DNA from: Bifidobacteriaceae bacterium
Lineage (GTDB): Bacteria; Actinomycetota; Actinomycetes; Actinomycetales; Bifidobacteriaceae
NCBI GenBank assembly: GCA_022651005.1
Contig: JALCQD010000003.1
Coordinates: forward strand, 1-64,000
Reading direction: 5' to 3'
Length of the DNA: 64,000 nucleotides
Every line of letters starts with the position of its first letter. Positions within the stretch are counted from its first letter, which is position 1. Below, in pieces: positions 25,642 to 34,561 of the stretch. The notes under the pieces were generated by a model. The model saw only the letters and a program-made list of their open reading frames with translations, searched no databases and was not told where the DNA came from. The position numbers were made by a program, and so were the translations under genes.

Positions 25642-26913
25642 TCAAATACGCCGACGTCCCAGATAGAAGCACATCGCCGCCGAGCCGAGCGAGAAGATGG
25701 CCCCGAACGGTCCGAGCCAGCCCATGCCGAGACCGTCCGTCACAAGGCCACCCACCGCAGCGCCCACCGCAATGCCGATGTTGAATGACATCGAGTTCAG
25801 CGACGACGCGAGATTCACGGACCCTGGGTGTGACGCAGCAGCCACGTCGAGAAAGAGTATCTGTGACGGCGAATTCATAAGGTACATGAGGAATCCCAGC
25901 GCTACGAGCATCACGAGCGTCAGCGGTGCCACGCGGAATATCCCCACAAGCGACGCCAAGCACACGGCTTGCACGAGAAAAACGGGGAGGCAGCGAGCCA
26001 ACGGCTCCGTCCCCTTACCGCTGCCGCGATTCGCCAGCCGCCCGCTAGTGAGATTGCTGGCAAGGCACGCAATGCCGAACACGATCAGCGCAAATCCCAC
26101 AAAACGTGGTGGCACGTGCCCGAATCCCGTGATGATCGGGGTGAGATACGTATAGAACACGTAGCTCGCCGCTGAGGCGCAGAGCACGCATGTCAGCCCA
26201 GCGAGAATGCGCGGATCAAAGAACAACAAGAACTGGCTGAAGAACCCTACGCGTATCTGTCGTTGCGATGAATGATGTGGGAGCTTCACCACCATCACGA
26301 TGACAAGCGCCACAATCATCACGTCGATGGCATGGAAGGCCGCCCGCCATCCGAGAGAACCGGCAATGGCCGTCCCAATGGGTACTCCCACGATCGAGGC
26401 GATGGAGAATCCCGAAAATACCCACGATACGAAACGCGTGCGGTATTGCGGCTGCGTCACGTCGGGAGCAAAGGTCATGGAGATTGCCACAAGAGTTCCG
26501 CTCACCACGGCGATGACGATTCTCGCCACCAGCAGCATCACGTAGTTCACTGCAAAGGCGCACAGGATATTACCCGCAAGAAAGATGCCAATAAGCACCA
26601 TATAGATTCTAAAACGTTGGAATCTCGCGGAAAGAGCCGCACCCAGCGGAGTACATACGGCATATGCAGCGGCGAAAATCGACACGAGATTGCCCACAGT
26701 TGTAAGAGGAACGTTGAGATCGCGAGCAATGTTGGGCAGTACTCCCACCATGATGAATTCGCTGGTGCCCAGCGCGAAGCTGAGGCCGATGATGGCAAGC
26801 ACCTGAATCGTGAAGAAGCGCGGATTTGCCTCGGGTATGCGCATGGTAGCCCCCGGTTTTTCAAGCGGGGATTCGGAATGCGAGGAGCCAGTGGGTCCAG
26901 TGCCAAAAGTCAC
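25642..26913 (-). CDS. MFS transporter, AraJ/YdhP-like
   Basis: The 423-residue major facilitator has a 35-residue cytoplasmic N-terminus and twelve hydrophobic spans. Typical features are FALGTSEFIMVGVLPNIA (span 1), ARIVIAVVSGTLVAIS (span 4) and GFSIASIVGVPIGTAI (span 5). Its closest features are those of sugar-efflux or drug-efflux proteins of the AraJ group. The gene may start at ATG 26913 or at a later ATG (codon 24); no strong ribosome site decides. It faces the AraJ-like gene tail to tail. Upstream lies the leader of the cystine transporter, read in the opposite direction. Confidence 0.82.
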   Translation of the reverse strand: MTFGTGPTGSSHSESPLEKPGATMRIPEANPRFFTIQVLAIIGLSFALGTSEFIMVGVLPNIARDLNVPLTTVGNLVSIFAAAYAVCTPLGAALSARFQRFRIYMVLIGIFLAGNILCAFAVNYVMLLVARIVIAVVSGTLVAISMTFAPDVTQPQYRTRFVSWVFSGFSIASIVGVPIGTAIAGSLGWRAAFHAIDVMIVALVIVMVVKLPHHSSQRQIRVGFFSQFLLFFDPRILAGLTCVLCASAASYVFYTYLTPIITGFGHVPPRFVGFALIVFGIACLASNLTSGRLANRGSGKGTEPLARCLPVFLVQAVCLASLVGIFRVAPLTLVMLVALGFLMYLMNSPSQILFLDVAAASHPGSVNLASSLNSMSFNIGIAVGAAVGGLVTDGLGMGWLGPFGAIFSLGSAAMCFYLGRRRI

Positions 26914-27019
26914 GTTCCCAGCCTATCGAGAGGTCAGGCCGCACAGGAGTGACTACGGAGTGTCACCCATATCACTCGCAGGATTCCTCTCCACCACCGA
27001 TCTCTCTGCGAGCTTTCCC

Positions 27020-27048
27020 TTGCACGATTCGGCAACGTGAGCTAATCT
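27020..27048 (+). promoter_or_regulatory. Promoter of the polycysteine leader ORF
   Basis: TTGCAC (27020-27025) and TAATCT (27043-27048) are separated by exactly 17 nt. The -10 ends 7 nt before the GTG of the small ORF, so transcription would begin at or next to that GTG (leaderless mRNA). Confidence 0.55.
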
Positions 27049-27055
27049 CAATCCC

Positions 27056-27181
27056 GTGAGCATAAGCACAATCTCTACAGCCGTTGAGGCGCAGTCTGCA
27101 GCAGCGCAGGCACTGCGTTCTTCTCAGCGTGCCCTCGCGTGTGCCTGTGCATGTTGTCAGCTCACGTGTTGTGCTCGCTGA
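27056..27181 (+). CDS. Leaderless polycysteine leader ORF (putative Cys attenuator)
   Basis: A 41-codon frame starts at GTG and ends in TGA. Its last 14 codons hold six cysteines, all TGT, in the order CACACCQLTCCAR. The first two thirds are Ser/Ala/Gln-rich. A good promoter ends 7 nt upstream and there is no ribosome site, which fits a leaderless transcript. The next gene on the strand, 249 nt later, is a cystine-type symporter. In mycobacteria, leaderless polycysteine short ORFs are known to act as cysteine-responsive attenuators of sulfur genes. By analogy, ribosomes would stall on the Cys tract when Cys-tRNA is scarce and permit transporter expression. The role here is inferred. A RiPP precursor is less likely because no maturation enzymes are nearby. 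Confidence 0.6.
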   Translation: MSISTISTAVEAQSAAAQALRSSQRALACACACCQLTCCAR

Positions 27182-27430
27182 ACAATAAATATTCATATTA
27201 TTTGATTCAGTTCTCGCACTTTCACATTTAGCGTCCTCTTTGTGGACATTTCTGAGCCCCTGTGCCCCATGCCATCACTGTTACGAGCATACGGAAGCCA
27301 AGAAATTCCGCGAATCGTGCACGCATCATAAAAAATCGCAATAACGAATACCCGTAAAACCGCTATAGGAATTAACGATTTTCGCTATTTTGATGAAGGA
27401 ATTATTGCCGCATTGGGCAAAGGAGAAATA
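27182..27430 (+). promoter_or_regulatory. Leader between polycysteine ORF and cystine transporter
   Basis: This 249-nt AT-rich stretch has no other ORF that I can support. It would be the attenuator region if the small ORF controls the symporter. I see no textbook terminator (stem plus T-run); CGCTAT occurs twice near 27360-27388 as a direct repeat. Regulation could be Rho-dependent or use a structure not evident by eye. Confidence 0.35.
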
Positions 27431-29041
27431 ATGTCGGACACCCCAGTAATAACATCGCTGGATTGGGTCAGCCTTGGCGTGACCGTGGTGCTCTTCGCCG
27501 TATTGGCGTTCTTGAGCATCAAGAAGCTCGTGGGCTTCGGTCTGCGCACCATCATTGCAACCGCCTTCGGAATCATCGTGGGCGCCGCCTTCCAGGGCCA
27601 CACCACGTTTGTGGCTGCCTTTGGCTCCGTGTGGTCCAACGCCATCTCAGCCATCGTGGTGCCGCTGCTGCTTTTCAGCATCATCGCGTCGATCACAAAT
27701 CTGGGCGAATCGGTGCGCCTGAAGAACATCGGACTCAAGTCAATCGTGTTCCTCATGCTCAACACCCTCACCGCAGCACTCCTCGCCCTCGGCCTGGGCA
27801 CTGCATTCGGCGTGGGCAACGGATTCAATTACACGCCGGTCGCCGGGTACAAGGCACACGAAGTACCCACCGTTCTCGACACCCTCATCAACCTCTTCCC
27901 CTCGAATCTCGTGGCCAACTGGTCCGAGAATCAGGTAGTCCCTGTGGTGATCTTCGCGCTCCTGGTCGCCATCGCCTTCAATGAAGCCGCCAAGACCCCC
28001 AAGGGCGCGGAAGCCGTTTCTCCGTTCAAGCGTTTCGTGGACGCGGGCAACGTGGTGCTGAGCAAGGCCACCCAGATTGTCATCGGCTTCACTCCCTACG
28101 CTGTGCTTGCGCTCATTGCCAACGCGGTCTCCGGCTCCAACATCGCCACGCTGCTGCCGCTCGTGGGCGTGCTCGTCGTGGCCTACGTCGCCATGATCAT
28201 CCAGATGTTCATCGTTCAGCCTCTGCTGCTCGGTGGCTTCACGCGCCTCAACCCCATTCGCTTCTTCAAGTTCTTCTGGCCCGCCGGCGTGGTGGCCTTC
28301 ACCTCTGAGTCCAGCATCGGCACCATCCCGGTCACCGTGCGCCAGCTCAAGCAAATGGGCGTGAAGGGCGACATCGCGTCCTTCGTTTCCAGCCTCGGCG
28401 CCAATCTTGGCATGCCTGGCTGCGCCGGAATCTGGCCTGTGCTCGTGGCCGTTTTCACAGTGCACGCCCAGGGTTTGAACTACTCCGCCGGTCAGTACCT
28501 GTTCCTTGTTGTCCTCGCGCTGCTGGTGTCCGTTGGCACGGTGGGCGTTCCCGGCACAGCAACCGTCACCGCCACGTCGTTGTTTGCCGCGGCCGGGCTG
28601 CCAGTTGAGTTTATCGCCGTAATGCAGCCAATTTCCACCATCGTGGACATGGGTCGTACTGCCCTGAACGTCGCGGGCGCGGCCAATTCCGCCGTGATCG
28701 TGGCCAAGACCGAAGGACAGCTTGACGTTGATATTTACAACGGCAAGAAGGAATACATCGAGGAAGACGAAGAGCTTCTCGCCGAGGCCTCATCCCTCAT
28801 TGGGCGCAAAGGCAAGAAGGACACGGCAGCTTCCGGCGCCGCTGAGAGTGGCGCTGCGACGGCGCTGGCAGCGGACGCTTCCGTCGAGTCTACGGCCTCG
28901 GCAGATTCCGCTCCCGCCTTCAGCTTCGACGTTGCCGACTCGGCCTTGAGCTTCAGCCCCGCAGCCGCGCTGTCTGGCCAAGACGATGACCAATGCGGCA
29001 TCGGCGGAGTTGGATCCGGCAAGGCTTCCGACAATAAGTAG
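27431..29041 (+). CDS. tcyP: Cystine-type sodium/proton:dicarboxylate symporter family transporter
   Basis: The 536-residue protein belongs to the DAACS family and most resembles L-cystine transporters of the TcyP/YdjN kind. A short N-terminus leads into FAVLAFLSIKKLVGFGLRTI. ISAIVVPLLLFSIIASITNL is the family span-3 region, and TSESSIGTIPVTVRQLKQ and GTATVTATSLFAAAGLPVEF are the re-entrant-loop motifs. After the last membrane span (about 430) there is an unusual acidic/Ala/Ser-rich tail of about 100 residues. I use the ATG with AGGAG 5-6 nt upstream rather than a TTG 18 nt earlier. The polycysteine ORF upstream supports a cystine substrate; this is inference, not proof. Confidence 0.8.
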   Translation: MSDTPVITSLDWVSLGVTVVLFAVLAFLSIKKLVGFGLRTIIATAFGIIVGAAFQGHTTFVAAFGSVWSNAISAIVVPLLLFSIIASITNLGESVRLKNIGLKSIVFLMLNTLTAALLALGLGTAFGVGNGFNYTPVAGYKAHEVPTVLDTLINLFPSNLVANWSENQVVPVVIFALLVAIAFNEAAKTPKGAEAVSPFKRFVDAGNVVLSKATQIVIGFTPYAVLALIANAVSGSNIATLLPLVGVLVVAYVAMIIQMFIVQPLLLGGFTRLNPIRFFKFFWPAGVVAFTSESSIGTIPVTVRQLKQMGVKGDIASFVSSLGANLGMPGCAGIWPVLVAVFTVHAQGLNYSAGQYLFLVVLALLVSVGTVGVPGTATVTATSLFAAAGLPVEFIAVMQPISTIVDMGRTALNVAGAANSAVIVAKTEGQLDVDIYNGKKEYIEEDEELLAEASSLIGRKGKKDTAASGAAESGAATALAADASVESTASADSAPAFSFDVADSALSFSPAAALSGQDDDQCGIGGVGSGKASDNK

Positions 29042-29092
29042 CATTACAGCGCCCTCGCATTAATTCCCCTATTGCCGACATATATATAAAGG

Positions 29093-29120
29093 TGCCCGCT
29101 TCATTGTGACGAAGCGGGCA
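29093..29120. terminator. Bidirectional terminator hairpin
   Basis: A 10-bp stem (TGCCCGCTTC / GAAGCGGGCA) with an 8-nt loop lies between the convergent symporter and TetR genes. On the minus strand it is followed by CCTTTATATA; on the plus strand by TCTTGCG. Confidence 0.6.
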
Positions 29121-29172
29121 TCTTGCGTTATAGAGATTATGCGCGGATTATGCGCGGCATTCCGGCACGCCT

Positions 29173-29847
29173 TTATACGTGTGCGAGACTCTTTGCTCCT
29201 GCACCCGTGACAACGCCCACGCCCACTCCATCGCATGTCTTCGGCGGGAAGGTGCGCGTCATGAAGCGCACGAAATCGGTGATGGACATGCCTCCGTCGT
29301 CGGAGAGCCACGCAGACACTGCCGACACGATTCCCGACAACGCGAATTCGCGGTAGAGCCGCGCTTCGGCGTCGGTGAGATTGAGGCAATCGGCACCTTG
29401 ATTAATCAGTGGAACGATGAGGTCCTTGAATTTGCGCACGAATTTTGGATCGCCGCGTTCGGAGAGCAGCACCGACATGAACGAGCGATATGTTTGCACG
29501 GTGGAGGCGAGGAATTTCATGTCTTCCTCGAAGTCGAAGGAGTTCACAACATCGTCGAGCGACACGTCCTGGACCCGAGTGCCTTCTGGCACGGCAAATT
29601 TCTTTACGTCGCCCAGATGAGACACGATGAGTTCGGCGATGGCGTCGAGCAGTTTGTCTTCGGCCTGGGCGAAGAGCTCCGGAATGTCACGGTAATACTG
29701 GTAAAAGGTGGCTCGGTTGTACCCCGCTCGGTCGGTGATGTCTTTGACACGAATCTTGTTGACGTCGTTGTTCAAGTACAGTTCCCAAAACGCCTGCTGC
29801 AACCGTTCGCGCGTCTGCTCGGTCACCTCGGGTTGCTTGTTGACCAT
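29173..29847 (-). CDS. TetR/AcrR-family repressor, divergent from MMPL transporter
   Basis: From the ATG with AGGAGAT about 6 nt upstream, the product is 224 residues. The TetR helix-turn-helix is at about 10-60 (TRERLQQAFWELYLNND..IRVKDITDRAGYNRATFYQYYRDI). The C-terminal domain is ligand-binding and not otherwise recognisable. It is transcribed away from the MMPL/heptad-repeat gene pair, and inverted repeats occur in the gap between them. It probably represses that pair and perhaps itself; the inducer is unknown. Confidence 0.85.
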   Translation of the reverse strand: MVNKQPEVTEQTRERLQQAFWELYLNNDVNKIRVKDITDRAGYNRATFYQYYRDIPELFAQAEDKLLDAIAELIVSHLGDVKKFAVPEGTRVQDVSLDDVVNSFDFEEDMKFLASTVQTYRSFMSVLLSERGDPKFVRKFKDLIVPLINQGADCLNLTDAEARLYREFALSGIVSAVSAWLSDDGGMSITDFVRFMTRTFPPKTCDGVGVGVVTGAGAKSLAHV

Positions 29848-29922
29848 TCCGCATCTCCTTGCCACGCTCAGCATACCGCCGTTTGCGAGAGGGTATCACC
29901 GTCCCGGCATCGCGCTTATCAC

Positions 29923-29983
29923 CTGACAAACACGACAAAATTGTCAGTTGATGAAATCTCTAACGGTGTTTATGATACATCAT
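29923..29983. promoter_or_regulatory. TetR-type operator and promoter of the MMPL operon
   Basis: An inverted repeat CTGACAA-(11 nt)-TTGTCAG (29923-29947) overlaps the upstream edge of a promoter-like pair: TTGATG (29948-29953), a 17-nt spacer and TATGAT (29971-29976). A second inverted repeat, ATGAT-AC-ATCAT (29972-29983), covers the -10. Either could be the operator for the divergent TetR protein. Confidence 0.5.
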
Positions 29984-30062
29984 CAGGCAACACGTTGTTG
30001 GATAATACTCGACAGCTCACGAACAGCCCCTTTAGCGGCCCCTACGAAAGGCAGTGCGCAGC

Positions 30063-32144
30063 ATGGATTGGATCGCCCGGCAGGTCCTCCGTTTCCGGAA
30101 GACCATCATCACGATTTTCGCCGTCGCAATCGCCGTTTTCGGTACGGCCGCGCTCACCCTGCAGATCAATTACGACATGACGCAATACCTGCCTGCCGAC
30201 GCCAACTCCACTAAAGCCTTGAACGTCATGAAGTCGTCCTTCAAGAAGGATCTGCCCAACGCAACCGTCATGATCCCAGTCAACGGCGTGGCCCAAGGCA
30301 AGGAATACAAGGACAAGATCGCGAAGACCACCGGTGTCGAGGACGTTATGTGGCTCGACGATTCCGTTGACCTCACCAAGCCCGTGGAATCCCTCGATCA
30401 AAAAACAGTCGACAGCTACTACAAAGACGGCCACGCGCTCTACCAAGTCACCGTGGAATCGGGCGACGAGCAGAAGGCCGTCTCGGCGCTCAAAGCCCTC
30501 GCCACCAACGCGAAAACGGGCGAGAGCACCGTCGCCGTGGTGGGCAACGCGGCAGATATGGCGAGCTCTCAGAAAATGGCGCTCAGCCAAAGCTCCTACG
30601 CCATGCTCCTCCTCGTGCCTATCATTCTGGCCATCCTCATCATCGCCACACGCAGTTGGGTGGAGCCCCTGCTCTACCTCGCCACCATCGGCGCCAGCAT
30701 CGTCATCAACCTGGGCATCTCGTCCATGATGGGCGAAATCAGCTTCATCTCCATGGCAGTTGTGCCAATTCTGCAACTCGCCGTGGCGCTCGACTACGCC
30801 GTGTTCCTCTCCACCGCCTACACGGCCGCCCGCGAAACCACTGCCAGCAGCGTCGACGCCATGAAAACGGCCATGAAAAAGTCGGCCACCTCCATCTTCG
30901 CGAGCGCACTCGTCGGCATCTTCGCCTTCGCCGCGCTGATTTTCATGAACTTCAAGATCGGCCCGGACATGGGCTGGGGCTTGGTGCGCGGCGTGGTGGT
31001 CAGTTACGTGAGCGTCATCACTCTGCTGCCCGCGCTCACAGTCGCGGCCGACAAGTGGATTCAGAAGACGCATCATCGCCGCTTCCTGCCCAGTTTCACG
31101 CGCACGAGTTCGGCGCTAGTCAAGATTCGTATTCCTGCGCTCATCGTGATTGTGCTCATGGTGATTCCGTCGTACTTGGGTCAGGCGCGTAACTCCTTCA
31201 TTTACGGTTCGGGAGATGCCGCGGCCGGCTCCACAATAGCCGTCGATACTGCCGCGGAGAAGAAGATCTTCAGCACGGACAACACACTCGTGTTGCTTGT
31301 TCCGCGCGGCGACCCTGCGGCCGAAAAGCAGCTCGATGCCGCCATCAAGCCGCTGGCGGGCGTCAAGTCCATCACCTCGTACGCCACGGCCGTGAGCAAT
31401 CAGGTTCCACCGCAGTATCTGGGAAGCCTCTCCGATAACTTCTATTCCAAGGACTATGCACGCATCATCATCACGGTGACCACGAAATCCGAGGGGGACG
31501 CGGCCTTCAGGCTTGTTCGTCAGGTGCGGGCGGCCGCTAGCAATCTCTACCCCGGCAAACAGACCTATCTCGCCGGCGAATCCGCGAACATGTATGACAT
31601 GATGAACACCGTCACCGCCGACAACAAGCGCGTGGACACCATCACCGTCATTGCCATTTTCCTGATATTGCTGATACTGTTCCGCTCACTCATCTTGCCG
31701 CTCATTGCCATCGTGACCATCAAGTCGGCCATTTTCATCAACATGGCGATCCCGTATTTCATGGGCACGGAGCTCAGCTTCATCGGCTACCTCATCGTGT
31801 CGGTCATCATGATGGGATCGGCCATCGATTACGGCATTCTGCTGCTGGACCACTACCTGGTGGAGCGGCGAACGATGGGCAAGATTCCCGCCATGAAGTC
31901 CGCTCTCAAGCAGGCGATTCCGGCCATGTTCGTCTCCGCGTTGATTCTCACGCTCGCCGGCATCACGCTGGGCGTCACCAGCTCCAACGCCATCGTGGCG
32001 GCGATGGGCTGGCTCATCGGGCGCGGCGGCATCATCGCGTTCCTCTCCTCGATCACGCTGCTGCCAAGTCTGCTGCTCGTTTTTGACCCGTTGATTCCAA
32101 AGCTCTCGCTCAAGCTCACGTTTTATAAGGAGATTTCCAAATGA
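30063..32144 (+). CDS. MMPL/RND-family membrane transporter
   Basis: The protein of about 693 residues has the MMPL layout. An N-terminal span precedes an extracytoplasmic domain (about 35-165), then a block of five or six spans containing LQLAVALDYAVFLSTAYT (the first GDY-type motif). A second extracytoplasmic domain (about 370-510) is followed by another span block with MMGSAIDYGILLLDHY. The two conserved acidic/Tyr motifs expected for proton coupling are present. Such proteins export lipids, peptides or drugs in Gram-positives. An in-frame GTG 9 nt upstream is too close to AAAGG to be a good start. Its stop overlaps the next gene (ATGA). The TetR gene is divergent. Confidence 0.85.
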   Translation: MDWIARQVLRFRKTIITIFAVAIAVFGTAALTLQINYDMTQYLPADANSTKALNVMKSSFKKDLPNATVMIPVNGVAQGKEYKDKIAKTTGVEDVMWLDDSVDLTKPVESLDQKTVDSYYKDGHALYQVTVESGDEQKAVSALKALATNAKTGESTVAVVGNAADMASSQKMALSQSSYAMLLLVPIILAILIIATRSWVEPLLYLATIGASIVINLGISSMMGEISFISMAVVPILQLAVALDYAVFLSTAYTAARETTASSVDAMKTAMKKSATSIFASALVGIFAFAALIFMNFKIGPDMGWGLVRGVVVSYVSVITLLPALTVAADKWIQKTHHRRFLPSFTRTSSALVKIRIPALIVIVLMVIPSYLGQARNSFIYGSGDAAAGSTIAVDTAAEKKIFSTDNTLVLLVPRGDPAAEKQLDAAIKPLAGVKSITSYATAVSNQVPPQYLGSLSDNFYSKDYARIIITVTTKSEGDAAFRLVRQVRAAASNLYPGKQTYLAGESANMYDMMNTVTADNKRVDTITVIAIFLILLILFRSLILPLIAIVTIKSAIFINMAIPYFMGTELSFIGYLIVSVIMMGSAIDYGILLLDHYLVERRTMGKIPAMKSALKQAIPAMFVSALILTLAGITLGVTSSNAIVAAMGWLIGRGGIIAFLSSITLLPSLLLVFDPLIPKLSLKLTFYKEISK

Positions 32145-34351
32145 ACTCTAAGATTCGCACGGCGGGCATCGCCTCCCTCGCCTCCATTGCACTACTGCTG
32201 ACCGGCGGCTCGCTCGCCTACGGCGCCACCGCCACCAGCACGAGCGCGACGGCAGCCGGAACAGGAACCGCTGCCTCGCAGATCACCACCAGTTCCGACG
32301 GCTCCGTCAAGACGGCGGTGGCGAACAGCACGGCGGCAGGATCCGGTAGCGCAAAGGCCACCAAGGACCAGAACATCTACGGCATCCTGAACTCCGACGG
32401 CGGCTCCAAGAACGTGTACGTGGTCAACCAGTTCAAGGTCACCAAGGCGGGAACGCTCGTTGACTACGGCGATTACGATTCCGCGCAGAACCTCTCCACC
32501 ACGACGAAACTCACGAGCAGCGCCGACAAGCACTCCATTGACGTCTCCAAGGGCGACTTCTACTATCAGGGAAACCTCACCTCCTCCGCAGCCCAAGCGC
32601 AACTGCCCTGGAACGTTGGCATCAGCTACCAGCTCGACGGCAATACGGTGGACGCTAAGAAGCTCGTTGGCGCCACCGGCCACGTGAAGGTGAGCATCGA
32701 CACCGCAAAGAACCCAAGCGCCGCAAGCAGCTTGTATTACAAGAAGTACATGCTGCAGATCTCGCTCACCGTTCCCGCGGACGCTGTGAACAACCTCGAC
32801 GCCGGGGACTCCGGCATCGTGGCAGATGCGGGTGCCAACAAGCAGATCACCTTCATGGTGATGCCTGGCAAGGATGGAAAGCTGAGTTTCAGCGCCGACG
32901 CCACCGACTTCAGCATGAGCGCAATCTCCATTGCAGCGGCACCGTTCTCGATTGACATCGGCGATGCCTTCGACACGTCGTCTCTGACGTCCGGCATGGA
33001 AAAGCTCGCCAGTGGCATGAACGAGCTGTCAGACGGCTCAGGCACACTGGCGGCCAATACGGGGTCGCTGACTTCGGGCACGTCGCAACTGGCGAGTGGG
33101 GCAGGAACGCTAGCATCCGGCGTATCGCAGTACTCCGCTGGAGTCGCAAAGTTCGGCATCGGCGTGGGCAAGGCGGCAGACGGGGCCACCACCCTGGCGA
33201 GCGGCGCAACGTCGCTCAGTTCAGGAGTGACGCAGTACGCGAGCGGCGTGACCCAGCTTGCAAAGGGCACGTCCTCTCTCAGCTCAGGGGTATCGCAGCT
33301 CTCAGGCGGCGTATCGCAGCTTTCCGGAGGCGTTTCCTCCCTGAGCACCGGAGTATCCAAGGCGGCCGCAGGATCCAAAACGTACGCCGACCAGCTGTCG
33401 CAGCAGGCGACTTCGTTGGGGCAGAAGGCAAACGCAACCACCATTGCAGCGGCATCGGAAAAGTATCAGACGGCGTTCACCGAGTATTCCACCGCGCTGT
33501 CGATGCTTGCGGCCACCCAGCCTATGAAGCTGCTCACCGTGCAGACCATTCAGAAGAAGCTGCCCGATCCGGTCAAGGATCCCAGCGGTTACCGCTCAGG
33601 CCTCGTGAGCGCCATCAATTCCCAGTCCGATAAGGATGTCACGAACATTCTCCAGAAGGTGCTCGCCATTACCGATACGCAGGCGGCACTCACCACGCTG
33701 GCGGGAACGGCGGGATCAGCCCAGGCGCTCAGCGGTGCAGCATCAGGTGCTTCCAAGCTCAATGACGGCATGCAGCAACTCGCCACTGGAGCGAGCACCC
33801 TTGCCACGGGAGCCTCTAAAACCGCGGAAGGCGCCTCCAAGACCGCAGCGGGCGCAAAGTCGCTCGATGACGGCGCCCAGAAGGCGGCAAAGGGAGGGAA
33901 AACCGTGGCCTCCGGAGCGTCAAGCCTCGCAAAAGGCGCGACCACCTACGCAAAGGGCCTTGAGTCACTGAACACGGGAGCCTCGTCACTCACTACTGGC
34001 GCCTCCAAGCTCTCCAGTGGCGCGGGAACTCTCGCCACAGGCGCCTCGTCCCTGTCGTCAGGAGTGTCCCAATTCGCCTCTGGCGTCACCCAACTGAGTG
34101 ATGGCATGGCCACGATGGCAGAGAACACCGATAAGATTCCCTCCACCATGAAGAAGGAGATCAACAAGGCGATGGAGGCCTTCACCGGCACCGTAACGCC
34201 CGTTGACTTCGTATCGTCCAAGAACTCCGACGTGGAGCAGGTGCAATTCATGCTCACCACATCTGCTCTAGAGAAAACGGAAACCACGAAGGCAGCAAAA
34301 GACGCCCCGACGCCATCGTTCTGGGAGCGGTTGAAGAACCTGTTCAAGTAA
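32141..34351 (+). CDS. Secreted heptad-repeat protein, YhgE/Pip-like, partner of MMPL
   Basis: The 736-residue protein has a signal peptide (about 1-30, ending SLAYGATA) and a folded N-terminal part (about 60-270). A long Ser/Ala/Gly/Leu region (about 280-420 and 520-670) follows, built on repeats of the type 'LxxGxxxLxxGxxxL' (SGASQLASGA.TL.SG.). These X3-Leu-X2-Gly repeats occur in YhgE/Pip-type envelope proteins. Unlike those, no C-terminal membrane span is seen, so it is probably exported and may form a long coiled or tube-like structure. Its ATG overlaps the MMPL stop by 4 nt, so the two are coupled and likely work together. The function of the pair is unknown. Confidence 0.7.
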   Translation: MNSKIRTAGIASLASIALLLTGGSLAYGATATSTSATAAGTGTAASQITTSSDGSVKTAVANSTAAGSGSAKATKDQNIYGILNSDGGSKNVYVVNQFKVTKAGTLVDYGDYDSAQNLSTTTKLTSSADKHSIDVSKGDFYYQGNLTSSAAQAQLPWNVGISYQLDGNTVDAKKLVGATGHVKVSIDTAKNPSAASSLYYKKYMLQISLTVPADAVNNLDAGDSGIVADAGANKQITFMVMPGKDGKLSFSADATDFSMSAISIAAAPFSIDIGDAFDTSSLTSGMEKLASGMNELSDGSGTLAANTGSLTSGTSQLASGAGTLASGVSQYSAGVAKFGIGVGKAADGATTLASGATSLSSGVTQYASGVTQLAKGTSSLSSGVSQLSGGVSQLSGGVSSLSTGVSKAAAGSKTYADQLSQQATSLGQKANATTIAAASEKYQTAFTEYSTALSMLAATQPMKLLTVQTIQKKLPDPVKDPSGYRSGLVSAINSQSDKDVTNILQKVLAITDTQAALTTLAGTAGSAQALSGAASGASKLNDGMQQLATGASTLATGASKTAEGASKTAAGAKSLDDGAQKAAKGGKTVASGASSLAKGATTYAKGLESLNTGASSLTTGASKLSSGAGTLATGASSLSSGVSQFASGVTQLSDGMATMAENTDKIPSTMKKEINKAMEAFTGTVTPVDFVSSKNSDVEQVQFMLTTSALEKTETTKAAKDAPTPSFWERLKNLFK

Positions 34352-34374
34352 AGCAATAAAGCAATAGTTCCTCG

Positions 34375-34412
34375 TTGTGCCCGGCCCCTCTCCTGAGGCG
34401 AGTCGGGCACAA
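34375..34412 (+). terminator. Hairpin after MMPL operon
   Basis: TTGTGCCCG pairs with CGGGCACAA, with a smaller inner stem (CCTC / GAGG). It starts about 23 nt after the stop codon. No T-run follows. Confidence 0.5.
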
Positions 34413-34561
34413 ATCTGCTGTATGGCACCGATTTCGCCCATAGGCATGGGCCCCTCATGAGATAGCATGGCGTGATTCAATCGAAGAAGGCCAAAGTATC
34501 CCGGGCGACGTAGCCCACGCTGCACGATACGGGAGAAACGCAAGGTGGAGAGGAACCTGCC

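Noticed and set aside
27056-27181. Cys-rich small ORF as a lanthipeptide or other RiPP precursor
   Set aside because: No modification enzyme, protease or peptide exporter is adjacent; the leaderless start and cystine transporter downstream fit an attenuator better.
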